Notes: generated from the sequence alone by a model not told the origin. DNA of 64,000 bases from Microcystis panniformis FACHB-1757 (GCF_001264245.1 NZ_CP011339.1:5332001-5396000), one strand, 5' to 3'. Shown: positions 27,561-36,678, numbered from the stretch's first letter. Translations and numbers: made by a program.

Positions 27561-28199
27561 ATGTTAACAAAAATTATTCTCGGTTTGCTTTGGTTAGGCT
27601 TCGGATTATACGCTTTTTTACTAGCACCCCCCGATCAACCAGATACAATAAATTTAATTATCAATCTTTCCACTGGGAAATGGCAAGATATCAACCCGTT
27701 AATTATTGCTCTTTTTAACCTGATGGGAGTTTGGCCACTTATCTACACTAGCCTTTTAATTATCGATGGTCGTGACCAAAAAATCATCGCTTGGCCCTTT
27801 GCTTTTGCCTCTTTTGCTGTGGGAGCTTTCGCTATTTTACCCTATCTAACCCTCCGTCAACCCAACAGCAATTTTACTGGCAAAAAAAATCTGGTCATTA
27901 AACTTTTAGACTCACCTTGGTTGGGAGTAATTGCCCTAATTACTGCGGCAATTTTAATCGCTTACGGATTAATTAACGGCAATTGGTCTGATTTTTGGTA
28001 TCAGTGGCAAACTAGCCGTTTTATTCATGTTATGAGTTTAGATTTCTGTCTTTTAACCCTATTATGTCCAATTTTGCTGCAAGATGATCTAACCCGACGG
28101 GGATTAAAAAATCCTTTCCTGTTGCCGGTAATTTCCCTTTTGCCTCTAATCGGTCCGGCAATTTATTTAATTATTCGTCCTCGCTTAGGGGAGAATTAA
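27561..28199 (+). CDS. Multi-pass membrane protein conserved in cyanobacteria
   Basis: This 212-residue protein has six or so hydrophobic segments (for example LLWLGFGLYAFLLAPP, LIIALFNLMGVWPLIYTSLL, WPFAFASFAVGAFAILPYL, VIALITAAILIAYGLI). The arrangement recalls DUF2834-like chloroplast and cyanobacterial proteins. ATG follows ACTCCC; no strong Shine-Dalgarno. Function not known. Confidence 0.75.
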   Translation: MLTKIILGLLWLGFGLYAFLLAPPDQPDTINLIINLSTGKWQDINPLIIALFNLMGVWPLIYTSLLIIDGRDQKIIAWPFAFASFAVGAFAILPYLTLRQPNSNFTGKKNLVIKLLDSPWLGVIALITAAILIAYGLINGNWSDFWYQWQTSRFIHVMSLDFCLLTLLCPILLQDDLTRRGLKNPFLLPVISLLPLIGPAIYLIIRPRLGEN

Positions 28200-28329
28200 G
28201 AGTAAATTGTCTTGAGCAAACTTAACTATTTCTTGACAAGAGAAGTTCATATTTAACAGAAATTATGCTGAGGTTCCCCTAAAATATGGGGAAAGAGATT
28301 AATGTCCAGATTAGAAGGAGTGTTTAACC

Positions 28330-28623
28330 TTGTTAGAGAGTCAAAAACCACCTCGGATTTACTGCTTTCAAGCTGATTATCTTGCCTCCCAACAATTTAA
28401 CCCCCAAGAGATTCCCGCTTGGTTATCTTTAGAAGTAAACTGGCAGGGTTATAGAATTCATACCCTACCCTGGGTAGCAGACGTAGCTAGAGTATTAGGA
28501 TTATTAGCGATTGAAGATACCCCCCAAGGGTGGCAAGATTATTTAGAAAGCTTGGGATTAGCCAAAATTAGGTTAATGGACAGCGAGGAGTTTTTTGAGG
28601 ATAAATCTTTATCGGGATGTTAA
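28330..28623 (+). CDS. Conserved hypothetical protein with TTG start
   Basis: The start is a TTG preceded by AGAAGGAGTG at 8-bp spacing, which decides it. The 97-residue soluble product includes PRIYCFQADYLASQQFNP, WQGYRIHTLPWVADVARVLG and an acidic tail. The family is not recognised. It overlaps the frame leading to the phosphatase gene, suggesting a two-gene unit. Confidence 0.65.
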   Translation: MLESQKPPRIYCFQADYLASQQFNPQEIPAWLSLEVNWQGYRIHTLPWVADVARVLGLLAIEDTPQGWQDYLESLGLAKIRLMDSEEFFEDKSLSGC

Positions 28624-28670
28624 AAATGCCCTATAATTGGCAATTTAGTGATGATTCTACCGGTCAATTT

Positions 28671-29144
28671 ATGCCCTATAAACTACTCTTCGTCTGTTTA
28701 GGAAATATCTGTCGTTCTCCCGCTGCCGAGAATATCATGACTTATCTGATTGAACAAGAAGGATTAGGCAATAAAATCCTCTGTGATTCTGCGGGGACTG
28801 CGGGTTATCATATCGGTTCTCCTCCCGATTCTCGCATGAATACGGCGGCTAAAAAACGCGGTATTCCTCTGCAAGGGACAGCCAGACAATTTACTCGCGA
28901 GGATTTCGAGAATTTTGATCTAATCTTAGCCATGGATAAAGCCAATTATCAAGATATTTTATCCCTAGATCGAACAGGAAAATATCAAGAAAAGGTCAAG
29001 TTAATGTGTGACTATGCCCGTTATCACCCAGAAAAAGAAGTTCCCGATCCCTACTACGGTGGTCGGGAAGGTTTTGACCGCGTAATCGAGCTACTTTTAG
29101 ACTCCTGTGGCAGTCTTTTGGAGGACGTAAAAAACAAAATTTAA
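28671..29144 (+). CDS. Low molecular weight protein-tyrosine phosphatase
   Basis: This ~157-residue cytoplasmic phosphatase has the P-loop VCLGNICRSP (C-x5-R) near residue 9 and the acid loop PDPYYGG with catalytic Asp near the end. The start MPYKLLFVCLGN matches the family; an upstream in-frame ATG at 28617 would add 18 unrelated residues. In cyanobacteria such enzymes are linked to exopolysaccharide and photosynthetic phosphoprotein control. Confidence 0.9.
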   Translation: MPYKLLFVCLGNICRSPAAENIMTYLIEQEGLGNKILCDSAGTAGYHIGSPPDSRMNTAAKKRGIPLQGTARQFTREDFENFDLILAMDKANYQDILSLDRTGKYQEKVKLMCDYARYHPEKEVPDPYYGGREGFDRVIELLLDSCGSLLEDVKNKI

Positions 29145-29158
29145 GTTTTTTCTTCCAG

Positions 29159-29824
29159 CTAATCGATTAATCTGTGTTCGAGGGAAAAACGCACCAATTC
29201 GGCGCGATTATTAGTAGTTGTTTTTCTGAGTAAACTACTAACATATTTCTCGATCGTGCGAGAACTAAGATGCAGTTTTTGCCCAATTTCACTGTTAGAA
29301 AGTCCCCGGGCTAAATGTTCTAACACTTCCCGCTCGCGATTAGTTAACTTAAAATCGTCCTGTAAAGAAGAAGTTAAAACATCCCTAGTTTTGGGGCTTT
29401 CTTCTGGTTTTAATTTCTGATATTGACGTTCACTTTGCACCATTTGCGATCGCTCTAAAAGATTGCGAATAACTGCTTTTAATTCCTCCATCTCAAAAGG
29501 TTTAGGAAGATAGATATCACAACCCACTTGATAACCGCGGATTCTTTCCTCTGTTGACCCTCTTTCGGTTAAAAAAATTACCGGCAATAACCTAAATTCT
29601 GGCTGTTGCCGCACCTTAGTCACCAAAGAATAACCGTCTAAACGCGGCATTTTGATATCCGATACCAAAAGATGGGGATGATAGGTATCCAATAAATTCA
29701 AAGCTTCCAAACCATTACTCGCCGCTACCACACTATAACCTGCTAATTCTAAATAATCTTTAACCGCTAGGCGGATACCGGGGTCATCATCGGCAATTAG
29801 AATCAAAAGAGGCATAGAAATCAA
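29159..29824 (-). CDS. Response regulator, NarL/LuxR type (Ycf29/Rre1-like)
   Basis: This 221-residue protein has an N-terminal receiver domain (ILIADDDPGIRLA acidic pocket, phospho-acceptor Asp in LLVSDIKMPRLDGYS, FLTERGS, LPKPFEMEEL) and a C-terminal LuxR helix-turn-helix (LTNREREVLEHLARGLSNSE, then SSRTIEKYVSSLLRK). The architecture and sequence resemble Ycf29 of red algae and Rre1 of cyanobacteria, a stress-response regulator working with Hik2. No kinase is adjacent. The receiver starts at MISMPLL or MPLL. Confidence 0.85.
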   Translation of the reverse strand: MISMPLLILIADDDPGIRLAVKDYLELAGYSVVAASNGLEALNLLDTYHPHLLVSDIKMPRLDGYSLVTKVRQQPEFRLLPVIFLTERGSTEERIRGYQVGCDIYLPKPFEMEELKAVIRNLLERSQMVQSERQYQKLKPEESPKTRDVLTSSLQDDFKLTNREREVLEHLARGLSNSEIGQKLHLSSRTIEKYVSSLLRKTTTNNRAELVRFSLEHRLID

Positions 29825-29895
29825 CAGGACAAGGTTTTTTCGTTATTAATAGCCTAGCACCCTCCGCTCGTCACAATTGTCCATCAAGCTACAGA

Positions 29896-29939
29896 GGCCG
29901 TTGTAACTGATATTATACTAGCAGTTACAACGGCCTTTT
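29896..29939 (+). terminator. 14-bp perfect hairpin with T tract
   Basis: GGCCGTTGTAACTG and CAGTTACAACGGCC enclose a 12-base AT-rich loop and are followed by TTTT on the plus strand. The structure has the form of a Rho-independent terminator, yet no plus-strand gene lies upstream. It may end a small RNA or a promoter-proximal transcript. Confidence 0.65.
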
Positions 29940-30191
29940 CAGTGATCAGTAATCAGTGATCAGTAATCAGATGTGAGTTTTCAGCTTTTTTCTCCCCAAC
30001 TCCGGTACTCCCCACTCCCAACCCCTTTTTTACTTTTTACTTTGAAGATCATTTTTTAGTTATAGCGTTTCTCATAAGTATGAAGTATAACTGGATTGGG
30101 CATCGTCTCCTGATTCCTGACTCCTGACTTCTGGCTCCTGACTCCCGAAACCGACAACTTTGTACCTCACTATTAAGATAATTGCCATAAC
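29940..30191. other. Intergenic region with short iterated repeats
   Basis: Holds TCAGTAATCAGTGATCAG-type repeats and several CTCCTGACT iterations. No ORF or RNA is evident. It is the upstream region of the amino-acid permease gene. Confidence 0.5.
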
Positions 30192-31307
30192 ATGACAGAT
30201 TATTTGGTTTCCCTGACAATTTGGGCGGGTATTTACGCGATTTTTGCCCTCGGTTTAAATCTACAATGGGGATTTACTGGCTTAATTAACTTTGGTCACG
30301 TTGCTTTTGCCACTTTAGGGGCTTATGCAACGGTTTTATTAACTTTACAGGGTGTACCGATGATTTTTGCCGCTATTGTCGGGGCGATCCTAGGGGCATT
30401 GTTGGGATTGGCTATCGGTTTTTCCACCCTGAGATTAAGAGCCGATTATCTAGCAATTGTCACCATCGGGGTATCTGAGTTAATTCGTTTACTGGTGCTT
30501 AACGAGGATTGGTTAACGAAAGGCAGTTTCGGACTACAACGTTATCCCCTACCTTTGAATATAAATCCCAGTTTTGCCGTCAAATTATTAATTATTGCCC
30601 TGTTTACCCTGCTTGCTATCTTTGCTCTCTGGCAATTGGGGCGCAATCTGCAACGACAATGGCGCGAAGCTGGGCAAATTAGCGGCAAAAGCTATCAACC
30701 GACGCAAAAGAGAGCTTTAATCTTTTGGGGGTCGTTAGGGGCGATAATACTGCTTTTTCTGTATATAAACGGTGTAATTGCCTTGAATGACTATAATGAC
30801 AAAGCCGGGTTGATGGTGGTAGTTTTAGTCCTCCTCGCTCTCGTTTATTCTGGTTTAGAATTACTTTTGCGATCGCCTTGGGGACGCATCCTCAAAGCGA
30901 TTCGGGAAGATGAAGAAATTCCCCGGGCCTTGGGAAAAAATGTCTTTTGGTATAAGTTACAATCTTTGATGTTAGGCGGTGCGATCGCTGGTTTGGCCGG
31001 GGCTTTTTTAGCCTGGCAATTAACCACCATTTACCCGACTAATTTTGAACCGTTATTGACTTTTAACGCTTGGATTATTATCATTCTCGGTGGCTCTGGT
31101 AGCAATGCCGGCACCTTACTAGGATCAATAATTTTCTGGGCTTACGATTCCCTGACTCGCTTTATTCTACCCCAATTAGCTATTTTTAATGATAGCCAAT
31201 TAGGGGCTTTACGGATTATGATTATCGGTCTGCTGCTCATGGTTTTAATGATCTGGCGACCCCAGGGTATCCTCGGCAAAAAAGAGGAGTTAACTTTGGG
31301 AAAATAA
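30192..31307 (+). CDS. natD: Branched-chain/neutral amino-acid ABC transporter permease (LivM/NatD type)
   Basis: This 371-residue inner-membrane permease has about nine hydrophobic segments. It carries the LivM-type GLINFGHVAFATLGAYA near the start, LRADYLAIVTIGVSELIRLL, and the EAA-like cytoplasmic loop SPWGRILKAIREDEEIPRAL that contacts the ATPase. The sequence fits cyanobacterial NatD better than UrtC. It is followed after 111 bp by its likely ATPase. The symbol is by resemblance only. Confidence 0.82.
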   Translation: MTDYLVSLTIWAGIYAIFALGLNLQWGFTGLINFGHVAFATLGAYATVLLTLQGVPMIFAAIVGAILGALLGLAIGFSTLRLRADYLAIVTIGVSELIRLLVLNEDWLTKGSFGLQRYPLPLNINPSFAVKLLIIALFTLLAIFALWQLGRNLQRQWREAGQISGKSYQPTQKRALIFWGSLGAIILLFLYINGVIALNDYNDKAGLMVVVLVLLALVYSGLELLLRSPWGRILKAIREDEEIPRALGKNVFWYKLQSLMLGGAIAGLAGAFLAWQLTTIYPTNFEPLLTFNAWIIIILGGSGSNAGTLLGSIIFWAYDSLTRFILPQLAIFNDSQLGALRIMIIGLLLMVLMIWRPQGILGKKEELTLGK

Positions 31308-31418
31308 TTTCAGTTATCAGTTATCAGTTATCAGTTTTCAGTTTTCAGTTTTCAGTTCATCGATTACTGTTCACTGTTTACTGTTAACTGAAAACACTTC
31401 ATAATTCATAATTCATAT

Positions 31419-32171
31419 ATGTTACTTTCTGCCAAAGGATTATCGAAAAGTTTTGGGGGCATTCGCGCCGTCAATAATGCTTATTTGGAGGTGCCGCAGG
31501 GCAGCATCACCGGGTTAATCGGACCAAATGGAGCCGGCAAAACCACACTTTTTAACCTTTTATCTAATTTTATTCGCCCAGATAAAGGGGAAGTTTTTCT
31601 TGATGGTCAGCCGATTCATCAGCTGCCTCCCTATCAAATTGCCCTGAAAGGATGTGTGAGAACTTTTCAAGTCGCCAGGGTATTATCCCGATTAACGGTG
31701 TTAGAAAATATGCTCTTAGCTAGTCCGGGACAAACGGGAGAAAATTTTCTCAACGTCTGGTTTCAGGGGGCAAAAATTCGCCAACAGGAACAGGAAAATC
31801 GTGCCAAAGCTTTGGACATATTAGATTCGATCGGTCTAGGGGAAAAAGCGCATGATTATGCGGGAGCTTTATCGGGAGGACAGCGTAAATTATTAGAGAT
31901 TGGCCGAGCGCTAATGACCGAGCCAAAATTAATTTTATTAGATGAACCAGCCGCCGGAGTTAATCCCACTTTAATCGGTCAAATCAGCGACCATATTATC
32001 GAGTGGAATCGTCAGGGAATTACCTTTTTAATTATCGAGCATAATATGGATGTGATTATGTCCCTTTGTCACCACATTTGGGTATTAGCAGAAGGGACAA
32101 ATTTAGCCGATGGCATTCCCAGCGAAATCCAAAAAAACGAGCGGGTTTTAAAGGCTTATTTAGGAGACTAA
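31419..32171 (+). CDS. natA: Branched-chain/neutral amino-acid ABC transporter ATPase (LivG/NatA type)
   Basis: This 250-residue ATP-binding subunit has Walker A LIGPNGAGKTTLFN, Q-loop, the signature LSGGQRKLLEIGRALM, Walker B LILLDEPAAGVNP and the switch His in IIEHNMDVIMSLC. AGVNP is typical of LivG-like ATPases. It energises the permease encoded just upstream; the gap between them is filled with TCAGTTATCAG-type repeats. Confidence 0.87.
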   Translation: MLLSAKGLSKSFGGIRAVNNAYLEVPQGSITGLIGPNGAGKTTLFNLLSNFIRPDKGEVFLDGQPIHQLPPYQIALKGCVRTFQVARVLSRLTVLENMLLASPGQTGENFLNVWFQGAKIRQQEQENRAKALDILDSIGLGEKAHDYAGALSGGQRKLLEIGRALMTEPKLILLDEPAAGVNPTLIGQISDHIIEWNRQGITFLIIEHNMDVIMSLCHHIWVLAEGTNLADGIPSEIQKNERVLKAYLGD

Positions 32172-32798
32172 AGCTAATTTTTGCACCTGCTGAACAAAGT
32201 TAGCCAGAATTTTTAAGCCATTAGTCGAGGATTTTTCCGGGTGAAACTGCACCGCTACCAAACGATCACGAGCGATCGCTGCCGTCACCGTTTGACTGCC
32301 GTGGGTGACGGTGGCGGCAGTTAGATGACTATCAAGGGGATCGACATAATAGGAATGGACAAAATAGACGTGAGGATGCGGGGGTAATCCCTGCCAAAGA
32401 GCATGATCCGGCTGGGTGAAGTCTAATTGATTCCAACCCATGTGGGGAATGGTAATGCCCGGTTCTGAGCGAAAACGGCGCACTGTCCCCGGAATAATCC
32501 CTAAACCCGCCTCTTGACCTTCCTCTGATGAGTCAAAGAGAATTTGTAAACCGAGACAGATACCGAGGAAGGGTTTACCATTAGCGATCGCCGCTTTGAT
32601 CGGTTTTTCGAGATGACGGCTGCGAATTTGCCGGACAGCAGGATCAAAAGAACCGACTCCGGGTAAGACAATAGCGTCAGCTTTTTCCAGATCGAGGGGA
32701 GAATCGGTAATTTTCGGCACTGCACCCACGGTTTCCAGTCCTTTACAGGCAGAGTGCAGATTTCCCATGTCATAATCGATGACAGCGATTAAGGTCAT
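32160..32798 (-). CDS. hisH: Imidazole glycerol phosphate synthase, glutaminase subunit
   Basis: This 212-residue class I glutamine amidotransferase feeds ammonia to HisF in histidine synthesis. It has the start AVIDYDMGNLHSACKGLE, oxyanion motif VLPGVGSFD, nucleophile Cys in PFLGICLGLQILF, and catalytic His/Glu in VAVQFHPEKSS. Its 3' end overlaps the convergent ATPase gene by 12 bp. Confidence 0.95.
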   Translation of the reverse strand: MTLIAVIDYDMGNLHSACKGLETVGAVPKITDSPLDLEKADAIVLPGVGSFDPAVRQIRSRHLEKPIKAAIANGKPFLGICLGLQILFDSSEEGQEAGLGIIPGTVRRFRSEPGITIPHMGWNQLDFTQPDHALWQGLPPHPHVYFVHSYYVDPLDSHLTAATVTHGSQTVTAAIARDRLVAVQFHPEKSSTNGLKILANFVQQVQKLALVS

Positions 32799-32907
32799 TG
32801 CTATATACTGAACAAGCGATAACCCTATTTTAGAGCAATCACGCCGCTAAATTAGGTCTTGACTCAAAAATGAAACGCACGACGGGGGAAGCCGAAGGCG
32901 GGGGGAT

Positions 32908-33095
32908 CACATCGCCTTGTACCAGTTGAGAAAGTGCATAATTTTGGGTAAATCTTCTGGTTGGGCAGGTGCGATCAGATAATGGACATGATTAGACATG
33001 ATACAGAGAGCATAAAGCTTAAACTGGTGTTTGTCTAAAGCCTTCTTGATGGCATAAAGAAATACCTCCAGGCATTCCCGCTTGGATAGTTTGAA
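32908..33095 (-). pseudogene. REP-associated transposase fragment
   Basis: Nearly identical in DNA to the central part of the transposase at 40411-40612: EFKLS start, FLYAIKKAL, HQFKLYALCIMSNHVHYLI (the HUH catalytic H-x-H) and a truncated MHFLNWYKAM. The N-terminal ~26 residues are missing at a junction with a Uma2 fragment. At the other end the same AAGCCGAAGGCGGGG repeat interrupts it, so the interruption predates duplication of the segment. Confidence 0.75.
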
Positions 33096-33112
33096 CTCAT
33101 CGAGAATCAGAT

Positions 33113-33502
33113 TTGAACGCCGATTTAGTTATTTGGAATCGTCAAACAAAACTCGGTAAAGTCTTTAGTTCTTCCACTATATTTACCTTACCCAAGGGTG
33201 GTAAACGTTCCCCTGATGTTGCTTGGATTGCTAATGAACGCTGGGAAGCTTTACCCCGAGAAGAACAAGAAAAATTTGCGAGAATTTGTCCTGATTTTGT
33301 GATAGAATTAAGAGCACGCACTGATTCTTTAAGTCAACTCCAAGCAAAAATGCAGGAATATCTCGTCAGTGGCTTAAGACTCGGTTGGTTAATTGATACC
33401 ATTAGTCAACAGGTAGCCATCTATCGCCAAAATCAGGAAGTAGAAATCGTCTCATTACCAACCACCTTATCTGGGGAGAGCGTTTTACCTGGATTTACTT
33501 GA
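33113..33502 (+). pseudogene. N-terminally truncated Uma2 family gene
   Basis: The frame begins at a TTG exactly at the junction with the transposase fragment, giving LVIWNRQTKLGKVF, RSPDVAWIANERW, FVIELRARTDSLSQLQAKM, YLVSGLRLGWLID and IYRQNQEVEIV. This is the C-terminal two-thirds of a Uma2 protein; about 60 N-terminal residues are gone. Probably inactive. Confidence 0.75.
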
Positions 33503-33537
33503 GAATTACCCATTTTTTGACGACAGGAAATACCAAG

Positions 33538-34197
33538 ATGATAGCAACTACAACAATTTCTCCTCAATTAACCATTCCACGCCTAGAAAATGGGGACAAG
33601 CTCACTCGTCGTGAATTTGAGCGTAGATATAATGCCATGCCAAATCTGAAAAAAGCAGAACTCATTGAAGGAATTGTTTATATTATGGCTTCTCCCCTCA
33701 GAATTAAGAACCATGGTGAACCCCCTGCTGATATTATAGGTTGGCTAAGTGTGTATAAAGCCTTTACTCCCAATCTGCAATTAGGGGATAATTGTACGGT
33801 TCGTCTTGATGCGGACAATGAACCTCAACCCGATGCACTATTAAGAATTAAAAATGGTGGACAATCAACAATTAGTGAGGATGGTTATGTCGAAGGTGCG
33901 CCAGAGTTAATCGTCGAAATTGCAGCGAGTACCGTCTCCCTTGACTTACATCAAAAACTTAAGGTTTATCGCCGTAACCAAGTGCAAGAATATCTAGTCT
34001 GGCGAGTTGACGATGGAGAATTTGATTGGTTTAGATTAACCAATGAAGAATATATTAAACTTGAACCGAACTCAGAAGGGATAATTTGTTCTCAGATATT
34101 CCCTGGATTAGGGTTAGATAGAGATGCTTTACTAGCCGGTGACTTAGTCAAGGTTTTAGAGGTTTTGCAATTGGGAATGGCAAGGATAAAAAATTAA
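33538..34197 (+). CDS. Uma2 family protein
   Basis: The start MIATTTISPQLTIPRLENGD is shared with a close duplicate at 41071, which supports it over an upstream in-frame ATG at 33499. Typical Uma2 features follow: LIEGIVYIMASPL, NEPQPDALLRI, GAPELIVEIAASTVS and KVYRRNQVQEYLVW. The ~219-residue protein differs from its duplicate mainly in the segment after HGEPPADIIGWLSVYKAF, suggesting conversion or divergence of that block. Predicted PD-(D/E)xK nuclease, role unknown. Confidence 0.85.
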   Translation: MIATTTISPQLTIPRLENGDKLTRREFERRYNAMPNLKKAELIEGIVYIMASPLRIKNHGEPPADIIGWLSVYKAFTPNLQLGDNCTVRLDADNEPQPDALLRIKNGGQSTISEDGYVEGAPELIVEIAASTVSLDLHQKLKVYRRNQVQEYLVWRVDDGEFDWFRLTNEEYIKLEPNSEGIICSQIFPGLGLDRDALLAGDLVKVLEVLQLGMARIKN

Positions 34198-34217
34198 TCT
34201 AGTTAGAGTAATCTAAA

Positions 34218-34260
34218 TTTAACAAAAACTTCACACAAATTCATAAAAAGACTATTGACT
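34218..34260 (+). promoter_or_regulatory. Direct-repeat array plus ACTATTGACT upstream of the DUF2887 gene
   Basis: TTTAACAA, CTTCACAC and ATTCATAA recur at 11- and 10-bp spacing, followed by ACTATTGACT. The same arrangement precedes both cyanobactin precursor genes. The 8+3 spacing resembles PhoB/SphR boxes; binding is untested. Confidence 0.45.
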
Positions 34261-34280
34261 TGACGACCAAAGAAGGAGTA

Positions 34281-35177
34281 ATGAAAACCGATAAAATCTT
34301 TTATACCCTATTTCAAGTCTTTCCCGAACTTCTCTTTCAACTGCTGGGGGAATCTCCGAATCTAGCGCAAAATTATCAATTCAAGTCAATCGAAATCAAA
34401 GAATTGGCTTTCCGGCTCGATGGCGTATTTATTCCCGATGCTGACCACCCGGATTATCCGCTTTACTTTGTCGAAGTTCAATTTCAAAAAGACGAGGATT
34501 TTTATTGGCGATTTATGACTCAGCTCTTCCTGTATCTCAAGCAGTATAAGCCGGAACGCACCTGCTGTCCCGTTATTCTGTGGGGAAAGCGCCGCTTGGA
34601 CATTGGGTTTCCCATCGCTTACCAAAATTTGCTAAACTTAGAGCGGATCCAACGAATATATCTCGATGAAATCGAGGCTGAATCTCCTCCCTCTCTGGGG
34701 ATAAGTATCCTCCAGTTTATCCTCATCAGTGGGAAAAAAGCACCCGAACAGGTTCAATCCTTGATTGAGCAAACCCGCCGACAGATTATTGACCCTAACA
34801 CTCAAAGAAATGTTATCGAGTTAATCGAGAAGATTATTATCTACAAATTTCCTCAGAAAAGTCGCCAGGAGTTAGAAGCCATGTTTAATCTCACTGAATG
34901 GAAACAAACCAAGTTTTATCAAGAAGCTAAGGAAGAAGGAAAAATTGAAGGGAAACTTGAAGGGAAACTTGAAGGGAAACTTGAAGGGAAGATTGAAGGG
35001 AAAATTGAAGGGAAGATTGAAGGAAAAATTGAAGGGAAACTTGAAGGAAAACTTGAAGGTAAATTGGAAACAATTCCTCTTCTGATTAGGTTGGGACTTA
35101 ACGAAGAACAAATTGCGCGGGAATTAAATATAAAAATTGAGATTGTTCGTCAATTTATTGCCAATCAGAACAACTAA
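34281..35177 (+). CDS. DUF2887 (Rpn-like nuclease family) protein with EGK repeats
   Basis: ATG at 34281 is preceded by AGAAGGAGTA. This ~298-residue protein starts DKIFYTLFQVFPELLFQLLG and has FVEVQFQKDEDFYWRFMTQL (PD-(D/E)xK-like core of DUF2887 and Rpn proteins). After residue ~215 comes EEGK and a run of EGKL/EGKI units (11 in all), encoded by a 12-bp DNA repeat. The end is a helix-turn-helix-like tail, GLNEEQIARELNIKIEIVRQ. Family members are linked to recombination-promoting nucleases. Two partial copies of its 3' half follow. Confidence 0.85.
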   Translation: MKTDKIFYTLFQVFPELLFQLLGESPNLAQNYQFKSIEIKELAFRLDGVFIPDADHPDYPLYFVEVQFQKDEDFYWRFMTQLFLYLKQYKPERTCCPVILWGKRRLDIGFPIAYQNLLNLERIQRIYLDEIEAESPPSLGISILQFILISGKKAPEQVQSLIEQTRRQIIDPNTQRNVIELIEKIIIYKFPQKSRQELEAMFNLTEWKQTKFYQEAKEEGKIEGKLEGKLEGKLEGKIEGKIEGKIEGKIEGKLEGKLEGKLETIPLLIRLGLNEEQIARELNIKIEIVRQFIANQNN

Positions 35178-35195
35178 AACTTTTTGGCTAATTTA

Positions 35196-35642
35196 CCCGA
35201 ACAGGTTCAATCCTTGATTGAGCAAACCCGCCGACAGATTATTGACCCTAACACTCAAAGAAATGTTATCGAGTTAATCGAGAAGATTATTATCTACAAA
35301 TTTCCTCAGAAAAGTCGCCAGGAGTTAGAAGCCATGTTTAATCTCACTGAATGGAAACAAACCAAGTTTTATCAAGAAGCTAAGGAAGAAGGAAAACTTG
35401 AAGGGAAACTTGAAGGGAAACTTGAAGGGAAACTTGAAGGGAAACTTGAAGGGAAGATTGAAGGGAAAATTGAAGGGAAGATTGAAGGAAAAATTGAAGG
35501 GAAACTTGAAGGAAAACTTGAAGGTAAATTGGAAACAATTCCTCTTCTGATTAGGTTGGGACTTAACGAAGAACAAATTGCGCGGGAATTAAATATAAAA
35601 ATTGAGATTGTTCGTCAATTTATTGCCAATCAGAACAACTAA
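35196..35642 (+). pseudogene. Tandem copy 2 of the DUF2887 3' half
   Basis: From CCCGAACAGG the sequence repeats 34743-35177 almost exactly, 453 bp downstream, but with 12 EGK units instead of 11. The N-terminal nuclease core is absent. An in-frame ATG is not clear (TTG near 35184), so expression is doubtful unless it is a reservoir for recombination with the full gene. Confidence 0.8.
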
Positions 35643-35660
35643 AACTTTTTGGCTAATTTA

Positions 35661-35975
35661 CCCGAACAGTTTCAATCCTTGATTGAGCAAACCCGCCGAC
35701 AGATTATTGACCCTAACACTCAAAGAAATGTTATCGAGTTAATCGAGAAGATTATTATCTACAAATTTCCTCAGAAAAGTCGCCAGGAGTTAGAAGCCAT
35801 GTTTAATCTCACTGAATGGAAACAAACCAAGTTTTATCAAGAAGCTAAGGAAGAAGGAAAACTTGAAACAATTCCTCTTCTGGTTAAGTTGGGACTTAAC
35901 GAAGAACAAATTGCGCGGGAATTAAATCTAAGAGTTGAGATTGTTTGTCAATTTATTGCCAATCAAAACAATTAA
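35661..35975 (+). pseudogene. Tandem copy 3 of the DUF2887 3' half
   Basis: Third copy, 465 bp after the second, with only one EGK unit and a few substitutions (LLVKLG, RVEIVCQ). It shows that the repeat tract is highly variable between adjacent copies. Confidence 0.8.
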
Positions 35976-36022
35976 AACTTTTTGGCTACCAATGCGATGA
36001 TCATCAATTCCCTTATCAAGGT

Positions 36023-36256
36023 TTATTTTTGCAAAATTTCTCTCTTTTTATTTATTTCAGGCTCAGGTAAAGATTCTCCTAATTTCTGATAAAGTTCCAT
36101 CAGAGATTCTAGGACTTCTTCAGCATTTTTCACTGATTCAGCATAAGTATTACCATGAGTTCGCCATTTTTGACCTGGAAAGTCGGGTAAGCCAACTAGA
36201 TAACAATTGTCTTCATCAGACCACTGAATCACTATTCTATATTTAAGTTTTTTCAT
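36023..36256 (-). CDS. hicB: HicB-type antitoxin
   Basis: Start MKKLKYRIVIQW overlaps the toxin stop. The 77-residue protein has the HicB partial RNase H fold: VIQWSDEDNCYLVGLPDFPG then THGNTYAESVKNAEEVLESL. The C-terminal DNA-binding extension seen in longer HicBs is absent, as in many cyanobacterial ones. Confidence 0.85.
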   Translation of the reverse strand: MKKLKYRIVIQWSDEDNCYLVGLPDFPGQKWRTHGNTYAESVKNAEEVLESLMELYQKLGESLPEPEINKKREILQK

Positions 36257-36503
36257 CTTCTTTTCTCCTGACCTCTTCAATGGCATTTTTGACTTCTTGT
36301 TCTTGGTAACGTTTAGCATCCGCTCCGTCTTTTCCCGAGAGAGTGATTTTCCCTGCATATAGAGGGTGTAACCAATGGTTGTGACTGCCTTTTCCCGGAA
36401 AATCAATAAATCCAGCTTTTTTGAGCATTTGTTTCAATTCTCTGATTTTTTTGGCATCAGTCAAGATTTGATCGATCAGGTAATTTGCTGGGGGGTGTGA
36501 CAA
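36243..36503 (-). CDS. hicA: HicA-type mRNA interferase toxin
   Basis: This 86-residue protein has the double-stranded-RNA-binding-like fold of HicA: ELKQMLKKAGFIDFPGKGSH with the catalytic-type His in GSHNHW, then KITLSGKDGADAKRYQEQEV. It overlaps hicB by 14 bp. The N-terminal ~16 residues before DAKKIRELK are longer than usual, and an internal start is possible. Confidence 0.8.
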   Translation of the reverse strand: MSHPPANYLIDQILTDAKKIRELKQMLKKAGFIDFPGKGSHNHWLHPLYAGKITLSGKDGADAKRYQEQEVKNAIEEVRRKEDEKT

Positions 36504-36678
36504 GTCTTGTATAATTCTTATTATATAAAGATTTCGAGCATTGAGCGGTTACTGGAGAAGCACCGGGAGCAGAGGAGAGGGGGAGCAGGGGAGCAGAGGT
36601 TGTTTATCTTCTGGGTACCCCTTTTCCTTGATTCACCAGAGAATTTTCTTCGGGAAATTTAAGCTGATCAGATCTAAA

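Noticed and set aside
34872..35576. Antisense Phe/Lys/Pro-rich frames opposite the EGK repeats
   Set aside because: They exist only because the 12-bp repeat is open in several frames; no start signals or sensible composition.
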